Shown here piece by piece: positions 17,201 through 25,806 of a stretch of 64,000 nucleotides of DNA (position 1 is the first letter of the stretch; every line of letters starts with the position of its first letter). The notes beneath the pieces are model-generated. The model made no database searches. It was not told where the DNA came from and saw only the letters and a list, made by a program, of their open reading frames with translations. The position numbers and the translations under genes were made by a program. The DNA comes from Haemophilus_D parainfluenzae_AD (lineage in GTDB: Bacteria > Pseudomonadota > Gammaproteobacteria > Enterobacterales > Pasteurellaceae): assembly GCF_001679325.1 (NCBI RefSeq), contig NZ_LZMX01000001.1; one strand, given 5' to 3'.

Positions 17201-17892
17201 ACCGAAGCCTGGCTGATTTAGGTGCATTGTTGCACTTGGTTGACCCAACTTTGCCAATCGGGGGATTTAACCATTCAAACGGTTTAGAAACCTTTGTTCA
17301 ACAAGGTGTTGTTTCAACGAAACCAAGCTTAGAAGAATATGTGCAAGCCCAGCTTTTGCAAAACTGGGTATATAACGATGGCGCTTATCTTTCGCTGGCA
17401 TTTGAAGCCATGGCTACCAATGATTTTGACCGTTTGTGCGAATTAGACCATTCGCTATCTGCGACCAAAATTGCGCGAGAAAGCCGTGAAGGCAGTTTTA
17501 AACTCGGCCTGCGGTTATTAAAAATTTTTATCCGCTATGAACAACACCCAATGTTGAGCCAATTTCAACAAGCGATTCAGAATAAAACCGTGCAAGGTTA
17601 TTTCCCCATTGTGTTTGCGATGGTGGCGCAAGCAATGGGGCTCAGCAAAGCGGATACTCTTTATGCGTTCTACTACAATGCAGCAGTCGGCACCATTACC
17701 AATGGCGTGAAACTCATTCCACTCAGCCAAATGGATGGGCAAGATATTCTGTTTGATTTGCGTAGTGCACTCTTGCAAGCTGTCGAATTAAGCCTCGAAC
17801 CCGACGAAGAATGGCTAGGTGCAGCAACTCTCGCAAATGACATCCGCTCCATGCAGCACGAAGTGCTTTATACGCGACTTTATATGTCGTAA
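17185..17892 (+). CDS. ureF: Urease accessory protein UreF
   Basis: A 235-residue helical accessory protein, part of the UreD-UreF-UreG complex that activates urease and gates UreG GTP hydrolysis. Family features include LLHLVDPTLPIGGFNHSNGLE near the start and a conserved C-terminal helix region. The start is a TTG at 17185, supported by GGAGA 6 bases upstream within the end of ureE; no in-frame ATG lies before the conserved region. Overlap with ureE implies coupled translation. Confidence 0.93.
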   Translation: MAPTLNRSLADLGALLHLVDPTLPIGGFNHSNGLETFVQQGVVSTKPSLEEYVQAQLLQNWVYNDGAYLSLAFEAMATNDFDRLCELDHSLSATKIARESREGSFKLGLRLLKIFIRYEQHPMLSQFQQAIQNKTVQGYFPIVFAMVAQAMGLSKADTLYAFYYNAAVGTITNGVKLIPLSQMDGQDILFDLRSALLQAVELSLEPDEEWLGAATLANDIRSMQHEVLYTRLYMS

Positions 17893-17924
17893 GAGCGGTC
17901 ATTTTTTATTGAATTTTTACTTAT

Positions 17925-17951
17925 CGTTGAGGATATAAAAGCACCTCGACG
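17925..17951. other. Intercistronic hairpin, ureF-ureG
   Basis: CGTTGAGG pairs with CCTCGACG (8 bp including one G-U) across an 11-base loop in the 82-base gap. No T-run follows. Confidence 0.5.
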
Positions 17952-17974
17952 GTAATCAACCCAAAAGGAACATT

Positions 17975-18610
17975 ATGCGTAACTACATTAAAATTGGCGT
18001 AGCAGGCCCTGTTGGCGCAGGCAAAACCGCATTAATTGAAAAACTGACTCGTGAAATGGCAAGCCGCTATAGCGTGGCGGTGATTACCAATGATATTTAT
18101 ACTCAAGAAGATGCAGAATTTTTAACGAAAAATAGCCTACTTCCGCCAGAGCGTATTATGGGTGTAGAAACAGGCGGTTGCCCGCATACGGCAATTCGTG
18201 AAGATGCATCAATGAATTTGGAGGCGGTTGATGAAATGGTTGCACGCTTCCCGGATGTAGAAATCGTCTTTATTGAATCTGGTGGTGATAACTTATCTGC
18301 CACCTTTAGCCCAGATTTGGCGGATGTAACTATTTTCGTGATTGACGTTGCACAAGGCGAGAAAATCCCGCGTAAAGGTGGACCTGGTATTACCCGTTCT
18401 GACTTATTAGTGATTAATAAAACTGACCTCGCCCCATTCGTTGGCGCTGATTTAAGTGTTATGGAACGCGATGCGCGCCGTATGCGTAATGGTCAACCGT
18501 TTATCTTTACCAACTTAATGAAAAAAGAAAATTTAGACGGTGTGATTGGTTGGATTGAAAAATACGCCTTATTGAAAAATGTGGAAGAGCCAAAAGCATT
18601 AGTGAGATAA
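17975..18610 (+). CDS. ureG: Urease accessory GTPase UreG
   Basis: A 211-residue SIMIBI-class GTPase that powers nickel insertion into urease. The P-loop GPVGAGKTALIEK is at about residues 11-23, the nickel-binding CPH motif at residues 69-71 (ETGGCPHTAIRED), and the guanine-specificity motif is NKTDLAP. Size and motifs match UreG throughout. It follows ureF after 82 bases and precedes ureD after 52 bases, both gaps holding hairpins. Confidence 0.98.
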   Translation: MRNYIKIGVAGPVGAGKTALIEKLTREMASRYSVAVITNDIYTQEDAEFLTKNSLLPPERIMGVETGGCPHTAIREDASMNLEAVDEMVARFPDVEIVFIESGGDNLSATFSPDLADVTIFVIDVAQGEKIPRKGGPGITRSDLLVINKTDLAPFVGADLSVMERDARRMRNGQPFIFTNLMKKENLDGVIGWIEKYALLKNVEEPKALVR

Positions 18611-18615
18611 AGCAC

Positions 18616-18643
18616 TCTCCCCTCTTCTTTTGAGGAGGGGGAT
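18616..18643. other. Intercistronic hairpin, ureG-ureD
   Basis: CTCCCCTC pairs with GAGGAGGGGGA-type sequence around a short T-rich loop (about 18616-18641), directly after the ureG stop. The right arm also contains the only purine-rich ribosome-site-like stretch ahead of ureD, so folding could limit UreD translation. The stem has bulges; exact pairing needs folding software. Confidence 0.55.
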
Positions 18644-18662
18644 TTTACAAATTTAATTGATT

Positions 18663-19475
18663 ATGAACAGTACGCTCAAACTCTCAACTAAACGTTCTTC
18701 AAGCGGTAAAACTCAGCTTGCGGAATATTTTGCCACGCCCCCCTTCAAAGTGATGACGTTACCTGCTTATGCGGATGCTTGGACAAATGGACTTAATGCC
18801 ATTCAGATGTCTTCTTCGCCAGGACTCTTATCTGGGGATCGTATCGATATTCAAATAACGCTCGCAGAATCGACCGCACTTTCTTTAAACACACAGGCTT
18901 TTACTCGTGTTCAGGCGATGAATGAAAGCGATTTCGCTGAACAAAATACGTTCATTCAGCTTGAAGAGAATAGTCGTTTATTTTATTTACCCCATCCATT
19001 GGTATTGCATAAGCATTCTTCATTTAAGCAAAAAACATTTATCAATATGCAACCTAATAGCACTCTGATTTACGGCGAGATTGTGGCTATTGGCCGCGTA
19101 GCAAATAATGAACGTTTTGAATTTCGTCAATTTTCTTCTCATCTGAAAGTTCAGCTTTTGCAAAATAATGGGCAAACTAAACCGCTTGTTTTGGATTGTA
19201 TTCAATGGCAGCCTGCACAAATGAAATTGACCGCATTAAGCCAAATGGAAGATTTTTCACATCAAGGCTCATTGGTTTATCTCAATTTGCAGAAAACGCC
19301 AACTGAAGTTAAACAAATCGTCCAAACACTTCAACAACAGGAAAGCGAAAAATCACTACTTATTGGCGTTTCTCAATTAAATGAAGGTGGACTTATTCTA
19401 CGAGTGCTTGGCTATCGTGCAGAACTCATTCAAAAGCTCTTTGAGAAGATCGGTGAGCAACTAAAATCAGCATAA
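18663..19475 (+). CDS. ureD: Urease accessory protein UreD (UreH)
   Basis: The last urease accessory protein, about 270 residues, which scaffolds UreF and UreG on apourease and forms part of the nickel channel. The conserved region KVMTLPAYADAWTNGLNAIQMSSSPGLLSGD appears near the N terminus. The ATG at 18663 is preferred; a TTG two codons earlier is possible. Its placement last in the operon, as UreH/UreD, follows the Haemophilus order. No clear terminator was found between it and aspA. Confidence 0.93.
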   Translation: MNSTLKLSTKRSSSGKTQLAEYFATPPFKVMTLPAYADAWTNGLNAIQMSSSPGLLSGDRIDIQITLAESTALSLNTQAFTRVQAMNESDFAEQNTFIQLEENSRLFYLPHPLVLHKHSSFKQKTFINMQPNSTLIYGEIVAIGRVANNERFEFRQFSSHLKVQLLQNNGQTKPLVLDCIQWQPAQMKLTALSQMEDFSHQGSLVYLNLQKTPTEVKQIVQTLQQQESEKSLLIGVSQLNEGGLILRVLGYRAELIQKLFEKIGEQLKSA

Positions 19476-19552
19476 AATTAATATTGCCAAGTGATATTTC
19501 CCCTAAAAAAATTTATGCGAGAAATGAAAATATCTCTTATACGTCTTATTTG

Positions 19553-19600
19553 AAATGTGATCCAAGTCAAATTTATTTTCTATGTAAATTCCTATAATTA
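19553..19600 (+). promoter_or_regulatory. Class II CRP-dependent promoter of aspA
   Basis: TGTGATCCAAGTCAAA (19556-19571) matches the CRP consensus TGTGA-N6-TCACA at 9 of 10 positions, within the larger near-palindrome AAATGTGA...TCAAATTT. A TATAAT -10 lies at 19593-19598, which places the start near 19605 and the CRP site centre at about -41.5, the classic activating position. Confidence 0.78.
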
Positions 19601-19635
19601 CCTCAAATTAATTAACAACCAAAAAGGTGATTAAA

Positions 19636-21054
19636 ATGACTCAATACAGAAAAGAAGTGGATTTATTAGGTGAACGTGATGTGCCAGCAGATGCATACTG
19701 GGGTATCCATACCTTAAGAGCGGTTGAAAACTTCAATATTTCTAATGTAACCATTTCTGATGTACCGGAATTTGTTCGCGGCATGGTAATGGTAAAAAAA
19801 GCAACTGCCCTAGCAAATGGTGAATTAGGTGCAATTCCAAGTGATATTGCAAAAGCGATTGTGGCAGCGTGTGATGAAATCCTTACTACGGGGAAATGCT
19901 TAGATCAATTCCCATCTGATGTGTATCAAGGTGGTGCGGGTACTTCTGTCAATATGAATACCAACGAAGTGGTTGCTAACCTCGCGCTTGAAAAAATTGG
20001 CCATAAAAAAGGTGAATATGATGTAATTAACCCAATGGACCACGTGAACGCTAGTCAATCTACCAACGATGCGTATCCTACCGGTTTCCGTATTGCGGTA
20101 TATAACAGTATTTTGAAACTTATCGACAAAATCCAATACTTGCATGATGGTTTCGATAATAAAGCAAAAGAATTTGCTAAAGTTTTAAAAATGGGTCGTA
20201 CCCAATTACAAGATGCGGTACCTATGACTGTTGGTCAAGAGTTTAAAGCCTTTGCTGTATTACTTGAAGAAGAAGTACGTAACTTAAAACGTACCGCTGA
20301 GTTACTCCTTGAAGTAAACCTTGGCGCAACCGCAATCGGTACTGGTTTAAATACACCACAAGGTTATACAGAATTAGTGGTAAAACACCTTGCTGAAGTG
20401 ACTGGATTACCTTGCGTACCAGCTGAAAACTTAATCGAAGCAACATCTGACTGTGGTGCTTATGTCATGGTTCACGGTGCATTAAAACGTACCGCTGTAA
20501 AACTATCTAAAGTATGTAACGACTTACGTTTACTCTCTTCTGGTCCACGTGCAGGTATTAAAGAAATTAACTTACCTGAATTACAAGCCGGTTCTTCTAT
20601 CATGCCTGCAAAAGTAAACCCTGTTATTCCTGAGGTTGTAAACCAAGTATGCTTTAAAGTAATTGGTAACGATACTACCGTTACTTTCGCATCTGAAGCG
20701 GGTCAATTACAATTAAACGTAATGGAACCAGTGATTGGTCAAGCGATGTTTGAATCTATCGACATCTTAACCAATGCTTGCGTAAACTTACGCGATAAAT
20801 GTGTAGACGGTATTACTGTAAACAAAGAAATTTGTGAAAACTACGTATTCAACTCAATCGGTATCGTGACTTACTTGAATCCATTTATCGGTCACCATAA
20901 TGGCGACTTAGTGGGTAAAATCTGTGCTCAAACCGGTAAAGGTGTACGCGAAGTGGTATTAGAAAAAGGTTTATTAACCGCAGAACAATTGGATGACATC
21001 CTTTCTGTAGAAAACTTAATGAACCCAACTTACAAAGCGAAATTAAATAAATAA
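19636..21054 (+). CDS. aspA: Aspartate ammonia-lyase (aspartase) AspA
   Basis: Converts aspartate to fumarate and ammonia, feeding anaerobic fumarate respiration. The start is the ATG at 19636 (MTQYRKEVDLLGERDVP), with AAGGTG about 8 bases upstream; the GTG three codons earlier overlaps that site. The 472-residue protein has the fumarase/aspartase signature GSSIMPAKVNP and the conserved stretch NPMDHVNASQSTNDAYPT. An apparent CRP site suggests catabolite control. It follows the urease operon but has its own promoter and terminator. Confidence 0.98.
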   Translation: MTQYRKEVDLLGERDVPADAYWGIHTLRAVENFNISNVTISDVPEFVRGMVMVKKATALANGELGAIPSDIAKAIVAACDEILTTGKCLDQFPSDVYQGGAGTSVNMNTNEVVANLALEKIGHKKGEYDVINPMDHVNASQSTNDAYPTGFRIAVYNSILKLIDKIQYLHDGFDNKAKEFAKVLKMGRTQLQDAVPMTVGQEFKAFAVLLEEEVRNLKRTAELLLEVNLGATAIGTGLNTPQGYTELVVKHLAEVTGLPCVPAENLIEATSDCGAYVMVHGALKRTAVKLSKVCNDLRLLSSGPRAGIKEINLPELQAGSSIMPAKVNPVIPEVVNQVCFKVIGNDTTVTFASEAGQLQLNVMEPVIGQAMFESIDILTNACVNLRDKCVDGITVNKEICENYVFNSIGIVTYLNPFIGHHNGDLVGKICAQTGKGVREVVLEKGLLTAEQLDDILSVENLMNPTYKAKLNK

Positions 21055-21063
21055 ACACGTAAT

Positions 21064-21090
21064 AAAAAGGGAGCTTAGCTCCCTTTTTTA
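21064..21090. terminator. Terminator after aspA
   Basis: AAAAAGGGAGCT-T-AGCTCCCTTTTTT forms a strong G+C-rich stem with a T-run on the plus strand and an A-run on its other side, so it may serve both aspA and the converging LprI-like gene. Confidence 0.9.
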
Positions 21091-21095
21091 ATAGT

Positions 21096-21959
21096 TTATT
21101 CAAAATCTTTATCAAAATAAAACTGTTCCTCCCCAGCTTTTATCTTTTTTAGTTTTTCTACACGCATTCTATTTTCGCTCATTAAACAATAATGCTCTCC
21201 TAATCCAGGATCAACAAGAGCGCATTTACTATTTCGATAACGAATCCAAGTTTTTTGAAAGGTTTCTAGTCCTTTTAAATCATAGTTAACTTCATTTAAA
21301 TCTGAGCTTTGTTTTATCTGTCTGGTGATTTCTTGATATAGCTGATTGATTTGTTTTTTATATTGTTCAGAGGTCGAGTCTATGCAATAACTAACAATAG
21401 CATTATTGATACCAGCTTCTGGATCTTCTTTTTTTAATTCCTTAATCGTTTCATCAAGACATTGTGAGTAAACATCTTCACTAAGGTTACCATTTTTTTC
21501 CGTTGAATAAAAAAGTTCATCTCCTACCTTTATCTTTTTTAGCTTTTCTATACGTTGTTCATTCTCATTCATTAAGCAAGAAAGATTTTGTAATCCTGAA
21601 TTAAAAAGCGCACATTTATTATTTCGATACTGAATCCAAGTTTTTTGAGAAGTTTCTAATTGACTCAATTCAGCACTAGCATCTCTTGAGTTTTTTGCTT
21701 TTTTAACTTGTTCGTTAATTTCTTTATATAACCTATTAATTTGTTGTTTGTACATATATGAGGTGTATTCCATACAACTAGCTACAACAGCATTATTAAT
21801 GTCTGCTTCTGAATCTTCTTTTTTTAATTCTTTAATCGTTTCATCAAGACATTGAGAATAGATATCTTTGCCACTATTGAGATCAATAGATACCGCACCT
21901 TCATTGGCGAGTAAAGACGAGCAAAGACAAAAAATAGCTAGTGTGGTAAGTTTTTTCAT
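21096..21959 (-). CDS. Secreted protein with two tandem LprI-like (DUF1311) domains
   Basis: A 287-residue protein with an N-terminal signal peptide (MKKLTTLAIFCLCSSLLA) and no lipobox at the expected place, so it is probably periplasmic. Residues 32-161 and 162-287 are two copies of one domain. Each starts with YSQCLDETIKELKKED, and each has four cysteines at matching positions plus QKTWI-YRN-KCAL, a pattern of the lysozyme-inhibitor LprI N-terminal family. Paired cysteines suggest disulfides. The family includes a mycobacterial lysozyme inhibitor, but function here is unknown. Most relatives carry one domain; the repeats also look alike in DNA, suggesting duplication of about 390 bases. No operon partner is evident. 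Confidence 0.8.
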   Translation of the reverse strand: MKKLTTLAIFCLCSSLLANEGAVSIDLNSGKDIYSQCLDETIKELKKEDSEADINNAVVASCMEYTSYMYKQQINRLYKEINEQVKKAKNSRDASAELSQLETSQKTWIQYRNNKCALFNSGLQNLSCLMNENEQRIEKLKKIKVGDELFYSTEKNGNLSEDVYSQCLDETIKELKKEDPEAGINNAIVSYCIDSTSEQYKKQINQLYQEITRQIKQSSDLNEVNYDLKGLETFQKTWIRYRNSKCALVDPGLGEHYCLMSENRMRVEKLKKIKAGEEQFYFDKDFE

Positions 21960-22057
21960 ATTTTTTCCTTAAATAAAAAAATTCGCCTTAAAACCCAAAT
22001 GTTAGGAGCAAGAATTTTGCAAGAAATGTCTCTCTTATGGTCATAACTGCTCTTCAT

Positions 22058-23911
22058 TTAAAATGGAAATAATATTGGCACAATAAAAACAGTCACCAAC
22101 ATAACAATCAAGGTAAAAGGTACACCAACTTTAATAAAGTCAGCAAACTTATAGCCACCTGGCCCCACCACCATGGTATTTACCGGAGAAGAGACTGGCG
22201 TCATAAATGCCGCAGAAGCTGCAATCGCAACAACCATAGCAAATGGTACAGGAGACACATTAAGCTGTGTAGCGAGAGAAATTGCGATGGGAGCCATCAA
22301 AATTGCGGTGGCCGTATTGGAAATAAACAACCCAACTAATGCGCAAAATATAAAGAGCACAATCAATATAGGATACATTCCCCATCCATCAATGATTTGA
22401 GTCAGCCATTTCACTGCAAACTCTACTCCACCGGTTTTTTGAAGTGCGGTCGAAAATGGCATCATTCCGATAATCAAAATAAGGCTCGGCCATTGAATGG
22501 AATCATAAGCACTTTTAGCATCCACACAGCGAAAATAAGCCAACATTAAACAACCAATTAAGGCTGCCACAACATTTGGCACGACACCTGACACCATCAA
22601 TACTACCATGGTTAAAATAGATAATAAGGCAAGCGGTGCTTGACGTTGTGCTGGCACGGCGCGCGCCATTTCTTTCGGATAATTCAATACCAGAAAATCT
22701 TTTCGACGATCACGCATAGCCTGAATAAGACGCCAATCGCCAATCACTAAAAGCAAATCACCTGAGCGATATTTTTCTTTAAAGGCATCACTCAATACCA
22801 CACCATCTCGCTTAATCCCAACTACATTCAAGCCGTATTTTGTGCGGAATTGTAACTCTGCAGTGGTTTTACCAATACAAGCTGAGTTTGGTACAATAAT
22901 TAACTCGGCCATCCCAATAGAACGAGCTTGCTGATCAAACGATTGGGATTTAATTTCGGCAGGCTCTAGATGAAATTCTTGGCAAAACATATCGAAATTG
23001 AAATCACAGCGTTCCAAATCCACCATGAGAATATCTTTTGCTTTTATCTCCGATGTGCCAAGCGGCATGATATAACTTGGTCGGAAATGTTTCCAACGCT
23101 CAATCGCCAACACATTGAGTTGATAACTAGAACGCAAATGAAGTTGGTCTAAGGTTTTACCCACAAAAGGGGACGTGCTTTTCACCACCAAACGCTTAGT
23201 GCGATCTTTCAAACCATATTCATTAATTAGCTCATTCATGGAGCTCTGCGCCATATCTTGATTGCTTTCATCACTATTATCAGAAAGCCATCGACGAGCG
23301 ATAAGCATATAGCCCATTCCAAGTACTAAGATCAGCAATCCGATTGGGGTGAAATCAAAAAACTCAAGACGAAGATTGGTGTCTTTTACTAATTCCGCAT
23401 TCACCACAAGGTTAGGCGCTGTTGCGATTAGTGTCATCATCCCGCTGATTAACCCTGCCACACTTAATGGCATCATTAGTCGTTTTGGTGAAATATTCAT
23501 TTGGCGGCAAATCATCATCACAACAGGAATAAATACAGCAACCACACCTGTCGAACTCATAAATGCACCTAATCCAGCCACTGAAAGCATCAGTAAAATG
23601 AGTACTTTAGCTTCATTATTTCCCGCAACTTTCAAGATGCCGTCACTCACACGATAAGCTATTCCCGTCCGAACCAAGCTTTCCCCCACAATAAAGAGTA
23701 AAGCAATAAGGATAATATTGGGATCGCTAAAGCCAACTAAGATCTCTTGAATACTGAGAATACCACTTAGATAAAAAGAGAGCATCACCAATAATGCTAC
23801 CACATCCATACGAATTTTATTATGTACAAATAAAATAATGGCAGCACCAAGCAGTATTAATGTCCAAAACAATGGACTCACCCAAAGTGCATGCTCAAAA
23901 ATGGTGTTCAT
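22058..23911 (-). CDS. SLC13-family permease with two internal TrkA-C (RCK_C) domains
   Basis: A 617-residue inner-membrane protein. About five hydrophobic segments lie in residues 1-210, a soluble middle region spans about 215-400, and further membrane segments lie from about 425 to the end. The middle contains two RCK_C-like units (starting near VKSTSPFVGKTLDQL and IVPNSACIGKTTAEL). Conserved SLC13/DASS parts include STGVVAVFIPVVMMI near the N terminus and FISNTATAILMAPIAI near the C terminus. Such proteins move sodium with dicarboxylates or sulfate; the substrate cannot be read here. The regulatory domains may sense a nucleotide or ion. It appears monocistronic; an uptake sequence is at 22442-22450. 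Confidence 0.85.
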   Translation of the reverse strand: MNTIFEHALWVSPLFWTLILLGAAIILFVHNKIRMDVVALLVMLSFYLSGILSIQEILVGFSDPNIILIALLFIVGESLVRTGIAYRVSDGILKVAGNNEAKVLILLMLSVAGLGAFMSSTGVVAVFIPVVMMICRQMNISPKRLMMPLSVAGLISGMMTLIATAPNLVVNAELVKDTNLRLEFFDFTPIGLLILVLGMGYMLIARRWLSDNSDESNQDMAQSSMNELINEYGLKDRTKRLVVKSTSPFVGKTLDQLHLRSSYQLNVLAIERWKHFRPSYIMPLGTSEIKAKDILMVDLERCDFNFDMFCQEFHLEPAEIKSQSFDQQARSIGMAELIIVPNSACIGKTTAELQFRTKYGLNVVGIKRDGVVLSDAFKEKYRSGDLLLVIGDWRLIQAMRDRRKDFLVLNYPKEMARAVPAQRQAPLALLSILTMVVLMVSGVVPNVVAALIGCLMLAYFRCVDAKSAYDSIQWPSLILIIGMMPFSTALQKTGGVEFAVKWLTQIIDGWGMYPILIVLFIFCALVGLFISNTATAILMAPIAISLATQLNVSPVPFAMVVAIAASAAFMTPVSSPVNTMVVGPGGYKFADFIKVGVPFTLIVMLVTVFIVPILFPF

Positions 23912-23946
23912 ACTCTATCCTTCAATCTTAAAATCTTTCAAGCTCA

Positions 23947-24549
23947 CTACTCTTCTATGCCTAATGCTTTCTTCACCGGCGAAAAACTACGACGATACTC
24001 AGGTAAAGGTCCTAGTTCCGCTAACTTTTCTAAGTGTAATTTGGTCGGATACCCTTTATGTTGAGCAAAAGCATATTCAGGATGCTTTTTATCTAATTCT
24101 TCCATTTCCTGATCGCGCGCGACTTTTGCCAAAATAGAGGCGGCGCTAATTTCAGCCACAAGTGAATCTCCTTTCACTACTGCTTGAGCTGGCAAACCAA
24201 GGTTAGGCGGAATACGATTGCCATCTACCAACACAAAGTGCGGTTGAATTTTTAGGGCTTTTACTGCTCGTTCCATGGCTAACATAGAGGCATGAAGAAT
24301 ATTTAGTTCATCGATCTCAGCTGGCTCTGCTCGTCCCATTGCCCAAGCTAAGGCCTTCTCTTTAATTTCTGCTGCGAGTGCAAGGCGCTTTTTCTCGCTG
24401 AGTTTTTTAGAATCCGCCAAACCAGCAATCGGCTTATTCGGATCTAAGATCACCGCAGCTGTGACAACAGCCCCCACTAAAGGGCCTCGGCCAACTTCAT
24501 CCACTCCTGCAACTAATTGATAACCTTCAGGATAAACAAAATCAGTCAT
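23947..24549 (-). CDS. rnhB: Ribonuclease HII RnhB
   Basis: Cuts RNA in RNA-DNA hybrids and starts removal of single ribonucleotides from DNA. Start is set at the ATG at 24549 (MTDFVYPEGYQLVAGVDEVGRGPL), where it overlaps the end of lpxB by 8 bases. The catalytic acidic residues are visible in GVDEVGRGPLVG, in ADSKKLSEKKR and in LVDGN. The 200-residue length is typical. It is the last gene of the long envelope run, as in E. coli, where dnaE follows; here the next gene is unrelated. Confidence 0.95.
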   Translation of the reverse strand: MTDFVYPEGYQLVAGVDEVGRGPLVGAVVTAAVILDPNKPIAGLADSKKLSEKKRLALAAEIKEKALAWAMGRAEPAEIDELNILHASMLAMERAVKALKIQPHFVLVDGNRIPPNLGLPAQAVVKGDSLVAEISAASILAKVARDQEMEELDKKHPEYAFAQHKGYPTKLHLEKLAELGPLPEYRRSFSPVKKALGIEE

Positions 24550-25711
24550 GTTTTTGCTCCAATAAATCAATCACAGCTTGAGCGGCTTGAGTGTCCGCAT
24601 CACATTGAATTAATTTGTGTAATTCAGTAAAACGTTGAATTAAAACACTGCGAGATTTGACCGAACTTTCGTCATCGCCCAAATACTGAGAAAGTTGTTC
24701 TGCTAATTTCTGCGGTTCGCAATCTTCTTGAATCATTTCGGGCACAAGCATTTCATCTGCTAATAAATTAGGCAAGGAAATATATTTTGTTTTGACTAAT
24801 CGTTTTGCCAAGAAATACGTGAATGGTTTCATTCGATAGCCCACCACCATTGGCGATTTACACAACATTGCTTCAAGTGCAGCTGTACCTGAAGCAAGTA
24901 AAGTGGCTTCGGCAGCAATCATCACTTGGCGAGCTTTGCCATCAATTAAATGCATATCAAGATCAGGAGCAATCTGAGCCTTTATTTCCTCAAATTGCTG
25001 GCGACGTTTTTCATTCACTAAAGGAACTAAAAACTGCAAATCTGGATATTTTTCTTTTAATAATAATGCTGTTTTTAGAAATGGCTCTGAAAGGAACCCA
25101 ACTTCGCTACCACGACTCCCCACTAAAATAGCAAGATAACGTCCCTTTTCATCAATACCTAAGGTCTGGCAAGCTTCCGTTCTATTTGGTTTTAATGGAA
25201 TTGCATCTGCCATGGTATGGCCAATAAAACGGCAAGGCACATTAAAACGATCATAAAAGGCTTTTTCAAAAGGAAGAAAAGCTAAGACTTGGTGGGTCGC
25301 TTTAGCAATTTTATAAATACGATTTTGACGCCAAGCCCATACCGATGGACTCACGTAATGAATGGTTTTAATCCCTTTTTCTTTTAATTTCAGTTCAACG
25401 GTAAGATTAAAATCCGGTGCATCAATACCGATAAATACATCAGGTTTAATATCAGAGAGGTGGTCGATGATACTACGACGAATTTTTAGCAATCGCGGCA
25501 AATGTTTGAGAACTTCCACTAGCCCCATGACAGAGAGCTCTTCCATATCAAAAAAGCTTTCAAAGCCTTGAGCAATCATTCGCTCCCCGCCAATCCCGAC
25601 AAACTTAGCTTGCGGATAGTGGCGTTTAAGTGCTTTAATGAGACCGGCACCAAGAATATCGCCAGAGACCTCTCCGGCAATAATCGCAATAGTCGGATTT
25701 TCTTTAATCAT
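24542..25711 (-). CDS. lpxB: Lipid-A-disaccharide synthase LpxB
   Basis: Joins UDP-2,3-diacylglucosamine to lipid X to form the lipid A disaccharide at the inner membrane. The 389-residue frame starts at the ATG at 25711 (MIKENPTIAIIAGEVSGD), which has AGGA 8 bases upstream; the upstream extension carries an uptake sequence and is not coding. The conserved segments EVSGDILGAGLI, FVGIGGERM, VSPSVWAWR and LVGSRGSEV are present. It follows lpxA across 95 bases that hold an uptake-sequence hairpin. Confidence 0.97.
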   Translation of the reverse strand: MIKENPTIAIIAGEVSGDILGAGLIKALKRHYPQAKFVGIGGERMIAQGFESFFDMEELSVMGLVEVLKHLPRLLKIRRSIIDHLSDIKPDVFIGIDAPDFNLTVELKLKEKGIKTIHYVSPSVWAWRQNRIYKIAKATHQVLAFLPFEKAFYDRFNVPCRFIGHTMADAIPLKPNRTEACQTLGIDEKGRYLAILVGSRGSEVGFLSEPFLKTALLLKEKYPDLQFLVPLVNEKRRQQFEEIKAQIAPDLDMHLIDGKARQVMIAAEATLLASGTAALEAMLCKSPMVVGYRMKPFTYFLAKRLVKTKYISLPNLLADEMLVPEMIQEDCEPQKLAEQLSQYLGDDESSVKSRSVLIQRFTELHKLIQCDADTQAAQAVIDLLEQKHD

Positions 25712-25730
25712 TAAATTTATCCTAAAAAAC

Positions 25731-25762
25731 GACCGCACTTTGAACAAATCATAGTGCGGTCT
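25731..25762. repeat. Uptake-sequence hairpin between lpxA and lpxB
   Basis: GACCGCACT (25731-25739) pairs with AGTGCGGTC (about 25753-25761) across a 13-base loop. The left arm belongs to an exact uptake sequence (25732-25740). On the minus strand the hairpin lies between lpxA and the lpxB start and is followed by TTTTTAGGATAAATT, so partial termination is possible. Confidence 0.7.
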
Positions 25763-25806
25763 CTTTGTTATTCATCATTTTCTCTTAACGAGAAAAGAAA
25801 CGTTAA

